Positions 1-10,432 of a DNA stretch of 35,523 nt are shown here, piece after piece. The stretch spans positions 1 to 35,523 of the forward strand of contig JADHUR010000006.1 in the NCBI GenBank assembly GCA_016784445.1, in the 5' to 3' direction. A program made the position numbers and the translations under genes. Under the pieces are notes generated by a model. The model made no database searches. It had not been told where the DNA came from and saw only the letters and a program-made list of their open reading frames with translations. How positions within the stretch are numbered: position 1 is the first letter of the stretch; the number at the start of each line of letters is the position of its first letter. Source of the stretch: Patescibacteria group bacterium. Lineage in GTDB: Bacteria; Patescibacteriota; Patescibacteriia; UBA1558.

Positions 1-103
1 TAGTAGTATACACTATATCTACGTATTTGTCAAGGGCTTTATCCTCTATTTGGCTAATATTAGCCATATTTGCTATTAAGAATAGATATAGTAAAATTAA
101 CTC

Positions 104-1789
104 ATGCTTAAATTACCCTCTATTCCAAATAATGCTGGTATTTATCAATTCCTAGATAAGAAAAGGAATATTCTTTATATTGGTAAAGCAAAAAATTTAA
201 AGAATAGAGTTAGGTCATATTTTTCTAAGAATGCTGACCTGTCCCCTACAAAACAAACAATGGTTAATAATATTAAACATATTAAATACACCATTGTAGA
301 TAATGAGACAGAGGCTCTGCTGCTCGAGAAAACATTAATACGAAAACATCAACCTCCTTTTAATATTGATCTTAAAGATGATAAGTATTTTCTATATATT
401 AAAATTGACCTCAATGATGACTATCCTAAAATACAAACAACCAGAGAGTTCAGGCCGGGTAATAGAATAAAATACTTTGGGCCATATACTTCTAGTACTA
501 CTGTCCACAAAACAATTAAACTTATAAAAAAAATAATTGCAGGCGAGATAGGTTGGGAACAATATTGGCAATATCAGAATAAATTAAATAAAGATATTGT
601 AAGTAAAACAAAGTACAATGCTATTATTAAACAAATAATTGAATTACTTAAAGGGCATAATGCTGAGGTGATAGAAAATCTAACTATAAAGATGAATACA
701 GCCTCCTTTGAAAAGAATTATGAACTGGCTGCAATATATAGAGACTATATTTTAGCTATTAGAAATCTAAAAACAAAACAAAGAGTTGTCTTTAATACAA
801 AGATTAATGAAGACTATTTATCTATCCACTCAAAAAGTATTGTATCTATCATTAACCTATTCAAAATTAGAGAAGGAAAATTAATTGAACAACAAAATTT
901 TACTATTAATCATAATGAAGAAATGAAAGAAGTAGATATAATGAATGAATTTTGTGAAACATATTATGCCCAAACATCAGATAAACCAAAAACCGTGATT
1001 TCTAACTATAAACTAAATATAGATATTAAGAATATAATCCCAAAAAAAGGAGATAAAGTTAAATTACTTAAATTAGGACTCACTAATGCAAAAGATTATG
1101 CGAATAAAAAACTATACTCTTGGGAAAAGGATGATACTAAGATTTCCAAAGCATTAAACCAATTACAAAAAGGCCTTAACTTTAAACATAAGCTTAATCG
1201 CATTGAAACATATGACATATCTAATATACAAGGCGTTTACGCTGTAGGATCTATGGTTGTGTTTACAAAAGGTAGGCCAAATAAAAGTCAGTATAGAAAA
1301 TTTAAGATTAAAAACGTTCAAGGACCAGATGACCATCATATGATGCAAGAAGTTATTCAAAGAAGATTAAGTCACAAGGAATGGCCAAAGCCCGACCTAA
1401 TTGTCCTAGATGGTGGCAAACCACAATTATCTACCGTATTACAGCTTAAAAATGTTCCTAAAGATAGAATTGTAGCCCTAGCAAAGAAAGAAGAACTAAT
1501 CTATACACCGAATAAGGAAATCATTAAATTTAAACCAGGATCAAATGGGTATTTCCTATTACAAAGAATGCGAGATGAAGCTCATAGATTCGCGATTGGC
1601 TTCTACAGAAAAACACATAAATCAATAAGTACTAGCTCCCAATTGGATAATATTCCAGGAATAGGCCCTAAAACAAAGAAATTACTTAAGAAAGAATATG
1701 GCTCCTGGCATAATATTAAAGCCGCTAAAACCAATGATTTAATAAATTTAATAGGTAAATATAAAACAGATATTATCTTAAAGACTTGA
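104..1789 (+). CDS. uvrC: Excinuclease ABC subunit C (UvrC)
   Basis: N-terminal GIY-YIG (GIYQFLDKKRNILYIGKAKNLKNR), UVR-like segment, RNase H-like endonuclease block (RIETYDISNIQGVYAVGSMVVF), C-terminal HhH (IPGIGPKTKKLL). Confidence 0.95.
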   Translation: MLKLPSIPNNAGIYQFLDKKRNILYIGKAKNLKNRVRSYFSKNADLSPTKQTMVNNIKHIKYTIVDNETEALLLEKTLIRKHQPPFNIDLKDDKYFLYIKIDLNDDYPKIQTTREFRPGNRIKYFGPYTSSTTVHKTIKLIKKIIAGEIGWEQYWQYQNKLNKDIVSKTKYNAIIKQIIELLKGHNAEVIENLTIKMNTASFEKNYELAAIYRDYILAIRNLKTKQRVVFNTKINEDYLSIHSKSIVSIINLFKIREGKLIEQQNFTINHNEEMKEVDIMNEFCETYYAQTSDKPKTVISNYKLNIDIKNIIPKKGDKVKLLKLGLTNAKDYANKKLYSWEKDDTKISKALNQLQKGLNFKHKLNRIETYDISNIQGVYAVGSMVVFTKGRPNKSQYRKFKIKNVQGPDDHHMMQEVIQRRLSHKEWPKPDLIVLDGGKPQLSTVLQLKNVPKDRIVALAKKEELIYTPNKEIIKFKPGSNGYFLLQRMRDEAHRFAIGFYRKTHKSISTSSQLDNIPGIGPKTKKLLKKEYGSWHNIKAAKTNDLINLIGKYKTDIILKT

Positions 1790-1814
1790 CATATTGATAA
1801 TCTTCTGCTAATCT
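1786..1814 (+). promoter_or_regulatory. sigma70-like promoter for secG (TTGACA-17-TAATCT), -35 overlapping the uvrC stop codon
   Basis: TTGACA 1786-1791, 17-nt spacer, TAATCT 1809-1814, about 25 nt before the secG ATG. Confidence 0.6.
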
Positions 1815-1839
1815 GTTATCATTCTATTGTAAAAATACT

Positions 1840-2058
1840 ATGAATCAAATTATACAGATATCACAAATTGTAGTCTCAATCCTACTTATCATTGCAGTGT
1901 TGATGCAAAGTAGCGGAGCTGGTTTAGGTTCTGCCTTTGGTGGTGAAAGTTCTGGTTACCGCACAAAACGTGGTGCCGAAAAAACAATCTTCACAGCAAC
2001 TATTATACTAGCAGTATTATTTCTAGGATTATCATTGGCTAATCTATTTGTTAGTTAA
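1840..2058 (+). CDS. secG: Preprotein translocase subunit SecG
   Basis: 72 aa, two TM segments, LMQSSGAGLGSAFGG motif typical of SecG. Confidence 0.92.
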   Translation: MNQIIQISQIVVSILLIIAVLMQSSGAGLGSAFGGESSGYRTKRGAEKTIFTATIILAVLFLGLSLANLFVS

Positions 2059-2080
2059 TTTATCTTTTATCTTTTAATCT

Positions 2081-3922
2081 GTGCTTAAGAAAAACTTAGA
2101 TTTTTTAGCACGAGCTAAGAAAAAAACTCAAGATACTACTATAAGTGTTTCACCAGATGATGAAATAGCAGATTTTGAGCAACTAGATAAACAAGCTATT
2201 CAACAGTTGAAAGAAACTAAATTTCCTACATGGCAACAATTACGTCATGTTGGAAAGTATTTAAATAAATCTGAAAAGAAGATAATTAAAATATCTTCAC
2301 TTGCTATTGGATTTGCTATTATCTTATTACTTATTACCTTCTATTGGACTCATACTATATTAATACCAACCAATGGCGGAGATTATACGGAAGGACTAGT
2401 TGGTTCACCAAATTATATAAATCCTCTACTCTCTCAATATAATGATGTAGATAGAGATTTAACAAAATTGGTATTCAATGGACTACTTAAGTACGACGAT
2501 CATGGCGTGCTTGAACTAGACCTTGCTAATGCTTTAACTATTAGCCCTGATCAAAAGGAGTATACATTTACATTAAAGGAGAATATATTCTGGCATGATG
2601 GTGAGCCAATGACAGCTGATGATATTATCTTTACCATAATTAGTATTCAAGATCCAAACTGGCAAAGTCCTCATAGATTATCATTTGCTAATGTAAAAAT
2701 AGAAAAACTAGATGAGTATATTGTTAAATTCACCATTTCAGAACCGCTAGCTAATTTCCTAAGCAGTTTAACTGTAGGAATTATACCTGAACACTTATGG
2801 CTAGCTGTTCCAAGTAATAATACAACACTTGTTGAACTTAATAAAAAACCTATTGGTACTGGTCCATTTAAATTCACATCTTTGACAAAAGATAAGAATG
2901 GCAATATTCGAACAATGGAATTCTCTCGTTATGAGGAATATCATAATAATTCACCATATTTGGATACAATATCATTTAAATTTTATGGAGATTATGAAAC
3001 TGGAGTTCAAGCTCTAAAAAACGATAATGTAGAGGGCTTAAATCTACTGCCAAAAGAAAACAGAGAAGAGCTTACAAAGAATAAAGATATAATTTTCAAT
3101 AATCTAAGCCTACCTCAATATACTGCTGTCTTTTTCAATACACAAAAAAATAATTTGTTAAAAGATAAGGCATTAAGACAGGGACTAACTTATGCAATAG
3201 ATAAGCAAAGAATATTAAATGAATCTCTTCACCAAGAAGGTAAATTAATAGATGGCCCCATACTTCCTGGTTACTTGGGTTACACAGATGAGCTAACTAC
3301 ATATAGTTATGACCAAACAAAAGCTAATGAGCTTTTAGATAAAACTGGTTGGGTCATACCAGAGAATGGAAGATATAGAACAAAGAATGGTGAAGAGTTG
3401 ACAATTGCTCTAGCTACAGTTGCAAACCCAGAGTATGAACAAGTGGTTGAAGTAATTAAACAAAATTGGGAAGCAATTGGCGTAAAGACAAGTCTTGAAA
3501 TAATTCCTAAGGATAGAATAAAATCTGGTGTAATAGAAACACGTAATTATGAAGCACTTCTATTTGGACAAATTATTAAATCTGATCCATTCCCATTCTG
3601 GCATTCATCACAAATTACTAGCCCTGGAGTAAACTTAAGTGTCTGGGGACATAAAGGAATAGATGATTTACTAGAACAAGCAAGGACTATTACAGATGAA
3701 ACTGAAAGAGCTATAAAGTATATTGAATTCCAAAAGATTCTAACTGACCATGCCCCTGCGATTTTCCTATATAATCCTATACATATATATCCTGTTACAA
3801 AAAAAATAAAAGATATCAACACTGAACATATCACAATGCCAGCAGATCGTTTTAATAATATTACGAATTGGTATATAAAAACTCAACGTGAATTTTCTTG
3901 GCATAAGCCAGAGATTCAATAA
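2081..3922 (+). CDS. Membrane-anchored ABC transporter oligopeptide/solute-binding protein (SBP_bac_5-like)
   Basis: N-terminal TM anchor then GSPNYINPLLSQYNDVDRDLTKLVFNGL and later SBP family 5 features; GTG start. Confidence 0.88.
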   Translation: MLKKNLDFLARAKKKTQDTTISVSPDDEIADFEQLDKQAIQQLKETKFPTWQQLRHVGKYLNKSEKKIIKISSLAIGFAIILLLITFYWTHTILIPTNGGDYTEGLVGSPNYINPLLSQYNDVDRDLTKLVFNGLLKYDDHGVLELDLANALTISPDQKEYTFTLKENIFWHDGEPMTADDIIFTIISIQDPNWQSPHRLSFANVKIEKLDEYIVKFTISEPLANFLSSLTVGIIPEHLWLAVPSNNTTLVELNKKPIGTGPFKFTSLTKDKNGNIRTMEFSRYEEYHNNSPYLDTISFKFYGDYETGVQALKNDNVEGLNLLPKENREELTKNKDIIFNNLSLPQYTAVFFNTQKNNLLKDKALRQGLTYAIDKQRILNESLHQEGKLIDGPILPGYLGYTDELTTYSYDQTKANELLDKTGWVIPENGRYRTKNGEELTIALATVANPEYEQVVEVIKQNWEAIGVKTSLEIIPKDRIKSGVIETRNYEALLFGQIIKSDPFPFWHSSQITSPGVNLSVWGHKGIDDLLEQARTITDETERAIKYIEFQKILTDHAPAIFLYNPIHIYPVTKKIKDINTEHITMPADRFNNITNWYIKTQREFSWHKPEIQ

Positions 3923-3932
3923 GTGAATACTA

Positions 3933-4018
3933 GCCAGAGTGGTGAAACTGGTATACACGCACGATTCAGATTCGTGTGCCTTATAGGCATGTGGGTTCAA
4001 CTCCCACCTCTGGCACCA
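3933..4018 (+). tRNA. tRNA-Leu(CAG) with encoded CCA
   Basis: Acceptor GCCAGAG/CTCTGGC, anticodon stem CACGA-TTCAGAT-TCGTG (anticodon CAG), long variable arm, GGGTTCAACTCCC T-arm, ACCA end. Confidence 0.93.
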
Positions 4019-4061
4019 CAAATTAAACAATATTTATTAAAAATAATAACTTATAAATTTT

Positions 4062-5837
4062 ATGATTAAACAAACAACTCCCAAACAAGGAGCAAGTCCG
4101 CACAGGCACAGAACAAATGCCCGTGCAAAGCATTATTCTAAGCAAAACACCGCAAGTAAAACTCGACCAAGCTTTGGTGCAAATAAGCTAAAAATAATTG
4201 TATTAGGTGGTAATGAAGAAGTCGGTAGAAATATGACTCTTCTTGAATATGGTCAAGATATCATACTCATAGATATGGGATTACAATTCCCGGAAGAAGA
4301 TATGCCAGGTATAGATTATATTATTCCTAATTTAGATTATCTAAAAGGTAAAGAAAAGAATGTTAAGGGTGTAATTATTACTCATGCTCACTATGACCAT
4401 ATTGGTGGTATACCTCATTTGATGAAAAGAATAGGTAATCCCCCAATCTTTTCTTCAGATCTATCTATTAAAATGATAGAAAAAAGACAATTAGATTTTA
4501 AAGATGCTCCAAAGCTTAACTCTAAAATCGTTAATACAGACGATAAGATTAAACTTGGTGTATTTGAAATGGAATTTTTTGGTGTCTCACATAATATTCC
4601 AACATCAATGGGCGTCGTGGTTAAAACACCATTAGGACTTATTGTTCATACTGGTGACTTTAAATTGGACATGGACGTCTCAGGAGATACACCCGCTGAA
4701 ATTGGTAAAATAGCTAGACTAGCAGATAAGAAAGTATTAGCACTATTATCTGACTCAACAAATGCACCACATTCTGGTCATCAATTGTCTGAATTAGAAA
4801 TTCAAGGGAACTTAGATGAAATTATTAGAAGTGCGACAGGCAGAATAATCGTAGGAACATTCGCTTCTCTTTTAGGAAGAATTCAACAGATTATTTGGGC
4901 AGCAGAAAAATTCGACAAGAAAGTAGTCATTGAAGGCTATAGCATGAAGTCTAATGTAGAAATTGCTAAAGAGCTTGGCTATATTAAAACAGAAAAAGGA
5001 ACATTAATAACAGCTGATCAAATGAAAAACTATCCATCCAATAAAATACTAGTACTTTGTACTGGTGCTCAAGGTGAGGGTAGAGCTGTTTTAATGAGAA
5101 TTGCAAACAGAGAACATCGTCAAATTAGAATTGAAAAAGATGATACAGTTGTATTTTCATCCTCAGTTATTCCTGGAAATGAGAGATCTGTACAAAAACT
5201 AAAAGACTCTATGTATAGACTAGGTGCAAATGTAATTCATTATAAGATGATGGATATTCATGCTGGCGGACATGCTCATAAAGAAGATTTAAAACTTATT
5301 ATCAATTTAGTAAGGCCACAATACTTTATTCCAATTGAGGGTAATCATTCTTTCTTAAGAATACATGCCAAAATTGCAGAAGAAGCGGGTATTGATCCAA
5401 AGAAAATATTTGTTGCTGACAATGGGCAGGTAATTGAATTTACAAAGACTGGTGGTAAATTAACAAATACTAGAGTTCCAGCAGATTATGTATTTGTTGA
5501 TGGACTTGGTGTTGGTGATATATCTAATGTTGTATTAAGAGACCGGCAAGTAATGGCTGGTGATGGAATGCTTGTTGTTATTGCAACAGTTGATGCTAAA
5601 ACCGGTAAATTACTTCAATCCCCAGATATTATCTCTCGTGGATTTATCTATATGAAAGAGAATAAAAAGCTAGTTGAACAAACTAGATCAAAAATTAAAT
5701 CTCTACTTAAAGATAATACAAAGCAAGCTTCCAATGATACATATATTAAAGATAAAATACGTAATGAACTTGGACAATTCTTGTTTACTAAAACCCAACG
5801 TAGACCAATGATACTTCCAGTACTTATAGAAGTCTAA
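4062..5837 (+). CDS. rnj: Ribonuclease J (metallo-beta-lactamase/beta-CASP)
   Basis: HAHYDHIGG motif, beta-CASP region, C-terminal RNase J domain. Confidence 0.93.
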   Translation: MIKQTTPKQGASPHRHRTNARAKHYSKQNTASKTRPSFGANKLKIIVLGGNEEVGRNMTLLEYGQDIILIDMGLQFPEEDMPGIDYIIPNLDYLKGKEKNVKGVIITHAHYDHIGGIPHLMKRIGNPPIFSSDLSIKMIEKRQLDFKDAPKLNSKIVNTDDKIKLGVFEMEFFGVSHNIPTSMGVVVKTPLGLIVHTGDFKLDMDVSGDTPAEIGKIARLADKKVLALLSDSTNAPHSGHQLSELEIQGNLDEIIRSATGRIIVGTFASLLGRIQQIIWAAEKFDKKVVIEGYSMKSNVEIAKELGYIKTEKGTLITADQMKNYPSNKILVLCTGAQGEGRAVLMRIANREHRQIRIEKDDTVVFSSSVIPGNERSVQKLKDSMYRLGANVIHYKMMDIHAGGHAHKEDLKLIINLVRPQYFIPIEGNHSFLRIHAKIAEEAGIDPKKIFVADNGQVIEFTKTGGKLTNTRVPADYVFVDGLGVGDISNVVLRDRQVMAGDGMLVVIATVDAKTGKLLQSPDIISRGFIYMKENKKLVEQTRSKIKSLLKDNTKQASNDTYIKDKIRNELGQFLFTKTQRRPMILPVLIEV

Positions 5838-5872
5838 GTGCCTTCTTTAACAAAATGTGCTAAAATATCAAC

Positions 5873-6868
5873 ATGACAGAAGATAAAAAAATACTATTTT
5901 CAGGCATTCAACCAACGGGTAATATACATATTGGTAATTATTTAGGTGCTTTAAAAAACTGGGTAGACTTGCAAGACAAATATACTGCTATTTACTCTAT
6001 AGTTGACTGGCACGCTTTATCAATTGATCAAGACCCTAAAGAATATAAGAATAGAATACTTGAAACAGCTATAGATCTTTTAGCTATTGGAATTGATCCA
6101 AAAAAATCTATTCTTTTTGCTCAATCACAAGTTACAGGTCATACTGAACTAGCTTGGATATTTAATACCTTAATGCCAATATCTGAACTAGAAAGAATGA
6201 CTCAATACAAAGATAAGGCGAAACAAAATAAACATAATATTAATGCTGGACTATTTAATTACCCAGTATTACAAGCAGCAGATATATTATTATACAAAGC
6301 TGAAATAGTACCAATTGGTGAAGACCAAGTACAGCATATTGAACTAGCCAATACTATTCTTAGAAAGTTCAATAATAAATATGGACAATATTTTAACCCT
6401 ATTAAACCCATGCTAACCAAAGGGGCTAGAATAATGTCACTTACAAAACCAGATAAAAAAATGAGTAAATCACTTGGAGATAATAATTATATTTCTCTAA
6501 GAGATAATCCAGATACAATCAAGTCTAAAGTAGCAAAAGCTGTTACAGACACTGGTCCCGCAGTAGCAGATAAAAAATCTTTAGGCGTACATAACTTATT
6601 TGAACTATTACATTTGTTTACAAACAATGAAGTAGTTAAGAAATATGAAAAACAACACAATGACGGTTCAATTAAGTACTCTGAAATGAAAGAAGAATTA
6701 GCAGGAGCAATTATAAAGACTTTAGAGCCAATTCAAAAAAGAATTAAAGAGTTAGAAAAGAAGCCAAAGAAAGTAGAGGCTATATTAAAAAAGGGAGCCA
6801 ACAGAGCTCAAGTAATAGCCAATGCTAATATGGAAGATATACGAGATAGGATCGGATTACTAAAATAA
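5873..6868 (+). CDS. trpS: Tryptophanyl-tRNA synthetase
   Basis: SGIQPTGNIHIGNYLGAL HIGH-type motif, KMSKS motif (KKMSKSLGDNN). Confidence 0.95.
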   Translation: MTEDKKILFSGIQPTGNIHIGNYLGALKNWVDLQDKYTAIYSIVDWHALSIDQDPKEYKNRILETAIDLLAIGIDPKKSILFAQSQVTGHTELAWIFNTLMPISELERMTQYKDKAKQNKHNINAGLFNYPVLQAADILLYKAEIVPIGEDQVQHIELANTILRKFNNKYGQYFNPIKPMLTKGARIMSLTKPDKKMSKSLGDNNYISLRDNPDTIKSKVAKAVTDTGPAVADKKSLGVHNLFELLHLFTNNEVVKKYEKQHNDGSIKYSEMKEELAGAIIKTLEPIQKRIKELEKKPKKVEAILKKGANRAQVIANANMEDIRDRIGLLK

Positions 6869-6877
6869 TACATATAT

Positions 6878-6909
6878 AAAAAGAGGTGTGAATATTCACA
6901 CCTCTTTTT
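6878..6909. terminator. Bidirectional rho-independent terminator between convergent trpS and bactofilin-like gene
   Basis: AAAAAGAGGTGTGAATATTCACACCTCTTTTT near-perfect hairpin with A/T tracts on both sides. Confidence 0.85.
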
Positions 6910-6922
6910 ATATCTACAGAAA

Positions 6923-8038
6923 TTAATCTTTTTTAGGCTGCAAATAATCTCTCATAGCTTGCGCAATACCACCCATTCCCCACCAAACTGCAATGAAGAA
7001 GAATAATCCACCAATAAATGGCAAGGCTATTAAAACTATTAAAATAACAAGTCCTAATAATAATGCCCATGGCCATGTCATTTTCCAATTAAACTTACCA
7101 GCCACAACACGTCCAATTATTAATGCTGAATATATTGTTGAAACATATAGCATTACAATATATGAACATATTAGTATTGCTGTTAATGGCAATCCCACAA
7201 TTGTAATAGCAAATGCAATAGCAAGTAGCGGAATGGCAAAGAATGTAATCATTCCCCACAGTATGGCCTTAACAGAATCTTCCTTCATTTTCTTAATAAC
7301 TTCAACTGTTGGCTTTTTGAATACACTTACTATAATCAAGCCAAGAATAAACAAGCTTAATAGTTTTAGAAACTTACCAACCATGTACCCGGGCTTATCA
7401 TATTTAGACCAATCTCTAATTTCCACCTCAGTAAAATTAACAGCTCCTGCAATACTTGCACCCTCTTTAATATCTGCCTCAATAACAGCATTATAATTCA
7501 AATTACCTCTAATATCTGCTGTATCTGAAACAATGAGCTTATCTACTCTAATATTTGTATGAGTTAAACTTCCGCTCACAAATAATGATTCAGCAGCACC
7601 ATCCAAATTACCAGATACACTCCCCCTCATCTCTACATTAGTACCAGCTATAAATGCAGTAGCACCAATCTTTGCATCCTCATTAATATATATATTTTGC
7701 GATGCAATAGATAATTGCCTCTTAATATCTCCATTAATAGATATTTTTTCTGCAACAACTCCCCTTATATTGCCATCGACAATACCGTTTATTATCGCTG
7801 ACTCACTGGCAGCCATTAATATGTCTCCCCTAACAATACCGTTAATCTCAATTTCTTGTGCAGCTACATATATATCTCCATTAACATTACCATTAATGAT
7901 CATTCTTTCACCCGCCCAATATATATTCGCATTATACTCTTCTCCTTCTGCTAAGGAAAAAGTATTATTACTTGCATAGATGGCAAATGGAATAGCGAGC
8001 AATAATAGCAGGGATAAACTTAATAAAATTTTCTTCAT
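6923..8038 (-). CDS. Bactofilin-like (polymer-forming) repeat domain with signal peptide and C-terminal transmembrane helices
   Basis: Repeats (INGNVNGDIYVAAQEIEINGIVRGDILMAASESAIINGIVDGNIRG) then several TM helices. Confidence 0.75.
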   Translation of the reverse strand: MKKILLSLSLLLLLAIPFAIYASNNTFSLAEGEEYNANIYWAGERMIINGNVNGDIYVAAQEIEINGIVRGDILMAASESAIINGIVDGNIRGVVAEKISINGDIKRQLSIASQNIYINEDAKIGATAFIAGTNVEMRGSVSGNLDGAAESLFVSGSLTHTNIRVDKLIVSDTADIRGNLNYNAVIEADIKEGASIAGAVNFTEVEIRDWSKYDKPGYMVGKFLKLLSLFILGLIIVSVFKKPTVEVIKKMKEDSVKAILWGMITFFAIPLLAIAFAITIVGLPLTAILICSYIVMLYVSTIYSALIIGRVVAGKFNWKMTWPWALLLGLVILIVLIALPFIGGLFFFIAVWWGMGGIAQAMRDYLQPKKD

Positions 8039-8074
8039 AAAATATTTTAATAATAAGATAATATTATACCAAAA

Positions 8075-8770
8075 TTAATCTTTCCTTGCGACCAATACAA
8101 TGTTCTTGCCAGATAAACAGTTACCCAGCTTACCATTATCAGAATAGTAACATTTCTGAACATTAAAGCCAGCTTTTGTGACTAACTGAATTAATTTTCT
8201 TTTAGATATACTATGATAATATCTATAAATAATTTTCTCTTTAGTGTGCCAGGGAACCAAAACATCATTCCACTCATAATCACTAAAGATATTGCGTAAA
8301 TTATTCCTTACCCATAACCAGAAATACTTAGACTGCCTTAAATTCCATGTAGTTAATAATAAATACCCACCGCTCTTTAAACTATCATGAAACTCTATCA
8401 GCTTCTTTTCTCTTAAATTCTGACTTGGTAAGTGATGCCAAGAGGCAATTGCATAGATTTTATCGAAAGAATTATATGGAACATCACTACCAATTTCAAA
8501 ATCTACACCAGGATACTTCTCTTGCGCTTTTTCAATCAATCCCCTACAATTATCAATACCTAAATAACTTATAGTTTTATTCTCAAAAAGGCCATAAAGT
8601 CTACCATTACCACAACCCCAGTCTAAAACCTTATCTCCACCTTTGACATACTTAGAAAGCTCTTCTGTGTCTCCCCATTGTTTCTGACGAGTACGAGAAA
8701 AAGTATCTGCTAAATAATCATATTCAGTGCTAACTTTTTTTAATAATATTTCAACTAAATCTTTTTTCAT
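8075..8770 (-). CDS. SAM-dependent class I methyltransferase, Trm9/ALKBH8-type (putative tRNA U34 carboxymethyl methyltransferase)
   Basis: VLDWGCGNGRLYG SAM motif; YDYLADTFSRTRQKQW near the N-terminus and DVLVPWH..IIYRYYHSISKRKLIQLVTKAGF resemble Trm9 YNEIAPHFSQTRYKPW and DVFVPW..RYYHLYREGEL..AG. Start taken at MKKDLVE (8770), downstream of the longest ORF start. Confidence 0.7.
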   Translation of the reverse strand: MKKDLVEILLKKVSTEYDYLADTFSRTRQKQWGDTEELSKYVKGGDKVLDWGCGNGRLYGLFENKTISYLGIDNCRGLIEKAQEKYPGVDFEIGSDVPYNSFDKIYAIASWHHLPSQNLREKKLIEFHDSLKSGGYLLLTTWNLRQSKYFWLWVRNNLRNIFSDYEWNDVLVPWHTKEKIIYRYYHSISKRKLIQLVTKAGFNVQKCYYSDNGKLGNCLSGKNIVLVARKD

Positions 8771-8771
8771 A

Positions 8772-10367
8772 ATGACTAATCTCGAAAAAGTAATTATATC
8801 CCTTATTAAGGAAAAACCTGCCAAACAAGCAGATTTTTTAAATGTGAAAAGAAAAATCTGTAATTCTTTCAATCTTACTCCTCCCTCTAATGCTACTTTA
8901 CTTTCAATCTATCGTCAATTGTTAAAAACTAAAAAAATCAAGCAAAATTTGATGATTGAGAAATTTTTAATTAAAGGGCCCGTTAGAACATTATCTGGTG
9001 TAAGTGTTATAACTGTTTTAACAAAACCATTTCCTTGTCCTGGTGGGTGCGTATACTGTCCAGCAGAACCAGACATGCCAAAAAGCTACCTATCTAATGA
9101 ACCAGCAGCTCAAAGAGCGGTTAGAAATGCCTTTAATCCATTCACACAAGTACAGCAAAGAATAACTGCATTAGAGGCTAATGGTCATGCAGTAGATAAG
9201 ATTGAGATACTAGTCTTGGGTGGTTCTTGGTCTGCTTATCCAAAAGCATATCAAACTTGGTTTATTGGTAGACTATTTCAAGCTTGCAATACTTATAGAA
9301 AAAAGAAACGAGAATATAGAGGGCTTAATAAGGAGCAAAAGATTAATGAGACAACGAAGTATAAAATTATTGGATTAACACTTGAAACAAGGCCAGACTT
9401 AATAGATAAAGATGAAATCATAAGGATGAGAAACTTAGGTTGTACTCGTGTTCAGCTTGGAGTTCAGCATACAGATAATACGATTCTAAAATATATTAAT
9501 AGAGGCCATTCAATTGAAGACAGTATTGAGGCTACAAGACAATTAAAAGAAGTTGGTCTAAAAGTAGACCATCATTATATGCCAGATTTGCCAGGTTCAA
9601 CGCCCACTAAGGATTTAAAAATGTTTAAGTATGTATATTCTTCACCAGACCTTGCTCCCGATCAATTAAAGATCTATCCATGTATTGTTAATGAATATGC
9701 CCCACTATATAAATGGTTTAAAAAAGGTAAATATAAACCCTATTCAGATAAACAATTAAAAGAATTATTAATAGAGGTAAAAACTTTAACCCCTCCTTGG
9801 ATTAGAATAAATAGATTAATTAGAGATATACCAAAAGAAAGTATTGAAGCGGGTAATGAAGTCACAAATCTAAGACAATTACTTCAACTTGAAATGAAAA
9901 AAAGAAATCTAGAGTGTAATTGTTTACGTTGTCGTGAAGCCAGATCCAAAACAGATAAACTCGGTAAAGCAAAGTTAATAGTAAGGAGATATGAAGCATC
10001 AGAAGGAATTGAATATTTCTTAAGCTATGAAACAACAAACAAAAAAACTATCTATGGTTTTTTAAGGCTTAGAATAAACAATAATTCAGACAATATATTC
10101 TCTGAACTAATAGATGCTTCTCTTGTTAGAGAATTACATGTCTATGGACAAATGACACCAGTCTATGGAGAAAACAGTGATGAAGAAATCTATCAAGCAC
10201 AACACCTTGGACTTGGAAAAAAACTAATGGCAGAAGCCGAGAAGATTACCAAAAAACACAAATTAAACAAAGTTGCTGTTATTTCTGGTATAGGAGTTAG
10301 AGAGTATTATAAAAAACTCGGATACAAACTAGAAGGAACATATATGACTAAAGAATTGACTAAATAA
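8772..10367 (+). CDS. elp3: Elp3-family radical SAM / GNAT tRNA U34 carboxymethyltransferase
   Basis: CPGGCVYCPAEPDMPKSYLSNEPAAQRA radical SAM region; C-terminal KAT domain RELHVYGQMTPVYG...QHLGLGKKLMAEAEKI...AVISGIGVREYYKKLGYKLEGTYM. Confidence 0.93.
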   Translation: MTNLEKVIISLIKEKPAKQADFLNVKRKICNSFNLTPPSNATLLSIYRQLLKTKKIKQNLMIEKFLIKGPVRTLSGVSVITVLTKPFPCPGGCVYCPAEPDMPKSYLSNEPAAQRAVRNAFNPFTQVQQRITALEANGHAVDKIEILVLGGSWSAYPKAYQTWFIGRLFQACNTYRKKKREYRGLNKEQKINETTKYKIIGLTLETRPDLIDKDEIIRMRNLGCTRVQLGVQHTDNTILKYINRGHSIEDSIEATRQLKEVGLKVDHHYMPDLPGSTPTKDLKMFKYVYSSPDLAPDQLKIYPCIVNEYAPLYKWFKKGKYKPYSDKQLKELLIEVKTLTPPWIRINRLIRDIPKESIEAGNEVTNLRQLLQLEMKKRNLECNCLRCREARSKTDKLGKAKLIVRRYEASEGIEYFLSYETTNKKTIYGFLRLRINNNSDNIFSELIDASLVRELHVYGQMTPVYGENSDEEIYQAQHLGLGKKLMAEAEKITKKHKLNKVAVISGIGVREYYKKLGYKLEGTYMTKELTK

Positions 10368-10432
10368 TCTATATATAGTAAAAATAATATATGATATATA
10401 TTTCTCTAGAACATAAGTAAAGATTAACTGAT

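Noticed and set aside
1787-1789. Alternative code (UGA = Gly/Trp) as in some CPR groups
   Set aside because: TGA is a natural end of uvrC after the HhH domain, immediately followed by the secG promoter; other genes end normally without internal TGA
3767-4030. 87-aa minus-strand ORF (MFNLWCQRWELNPHAYKAHES...)
   Set aside because: Reads through the tRNA-Leu gene in antisense; a classic tRNA-derived false ORF
6993-7496. 167-aa plus-strand ORF opposite the bactofilin-like gene
   Set aside because: Antisense shadow of a well-supported coding gene; low-complexity composition, no family features
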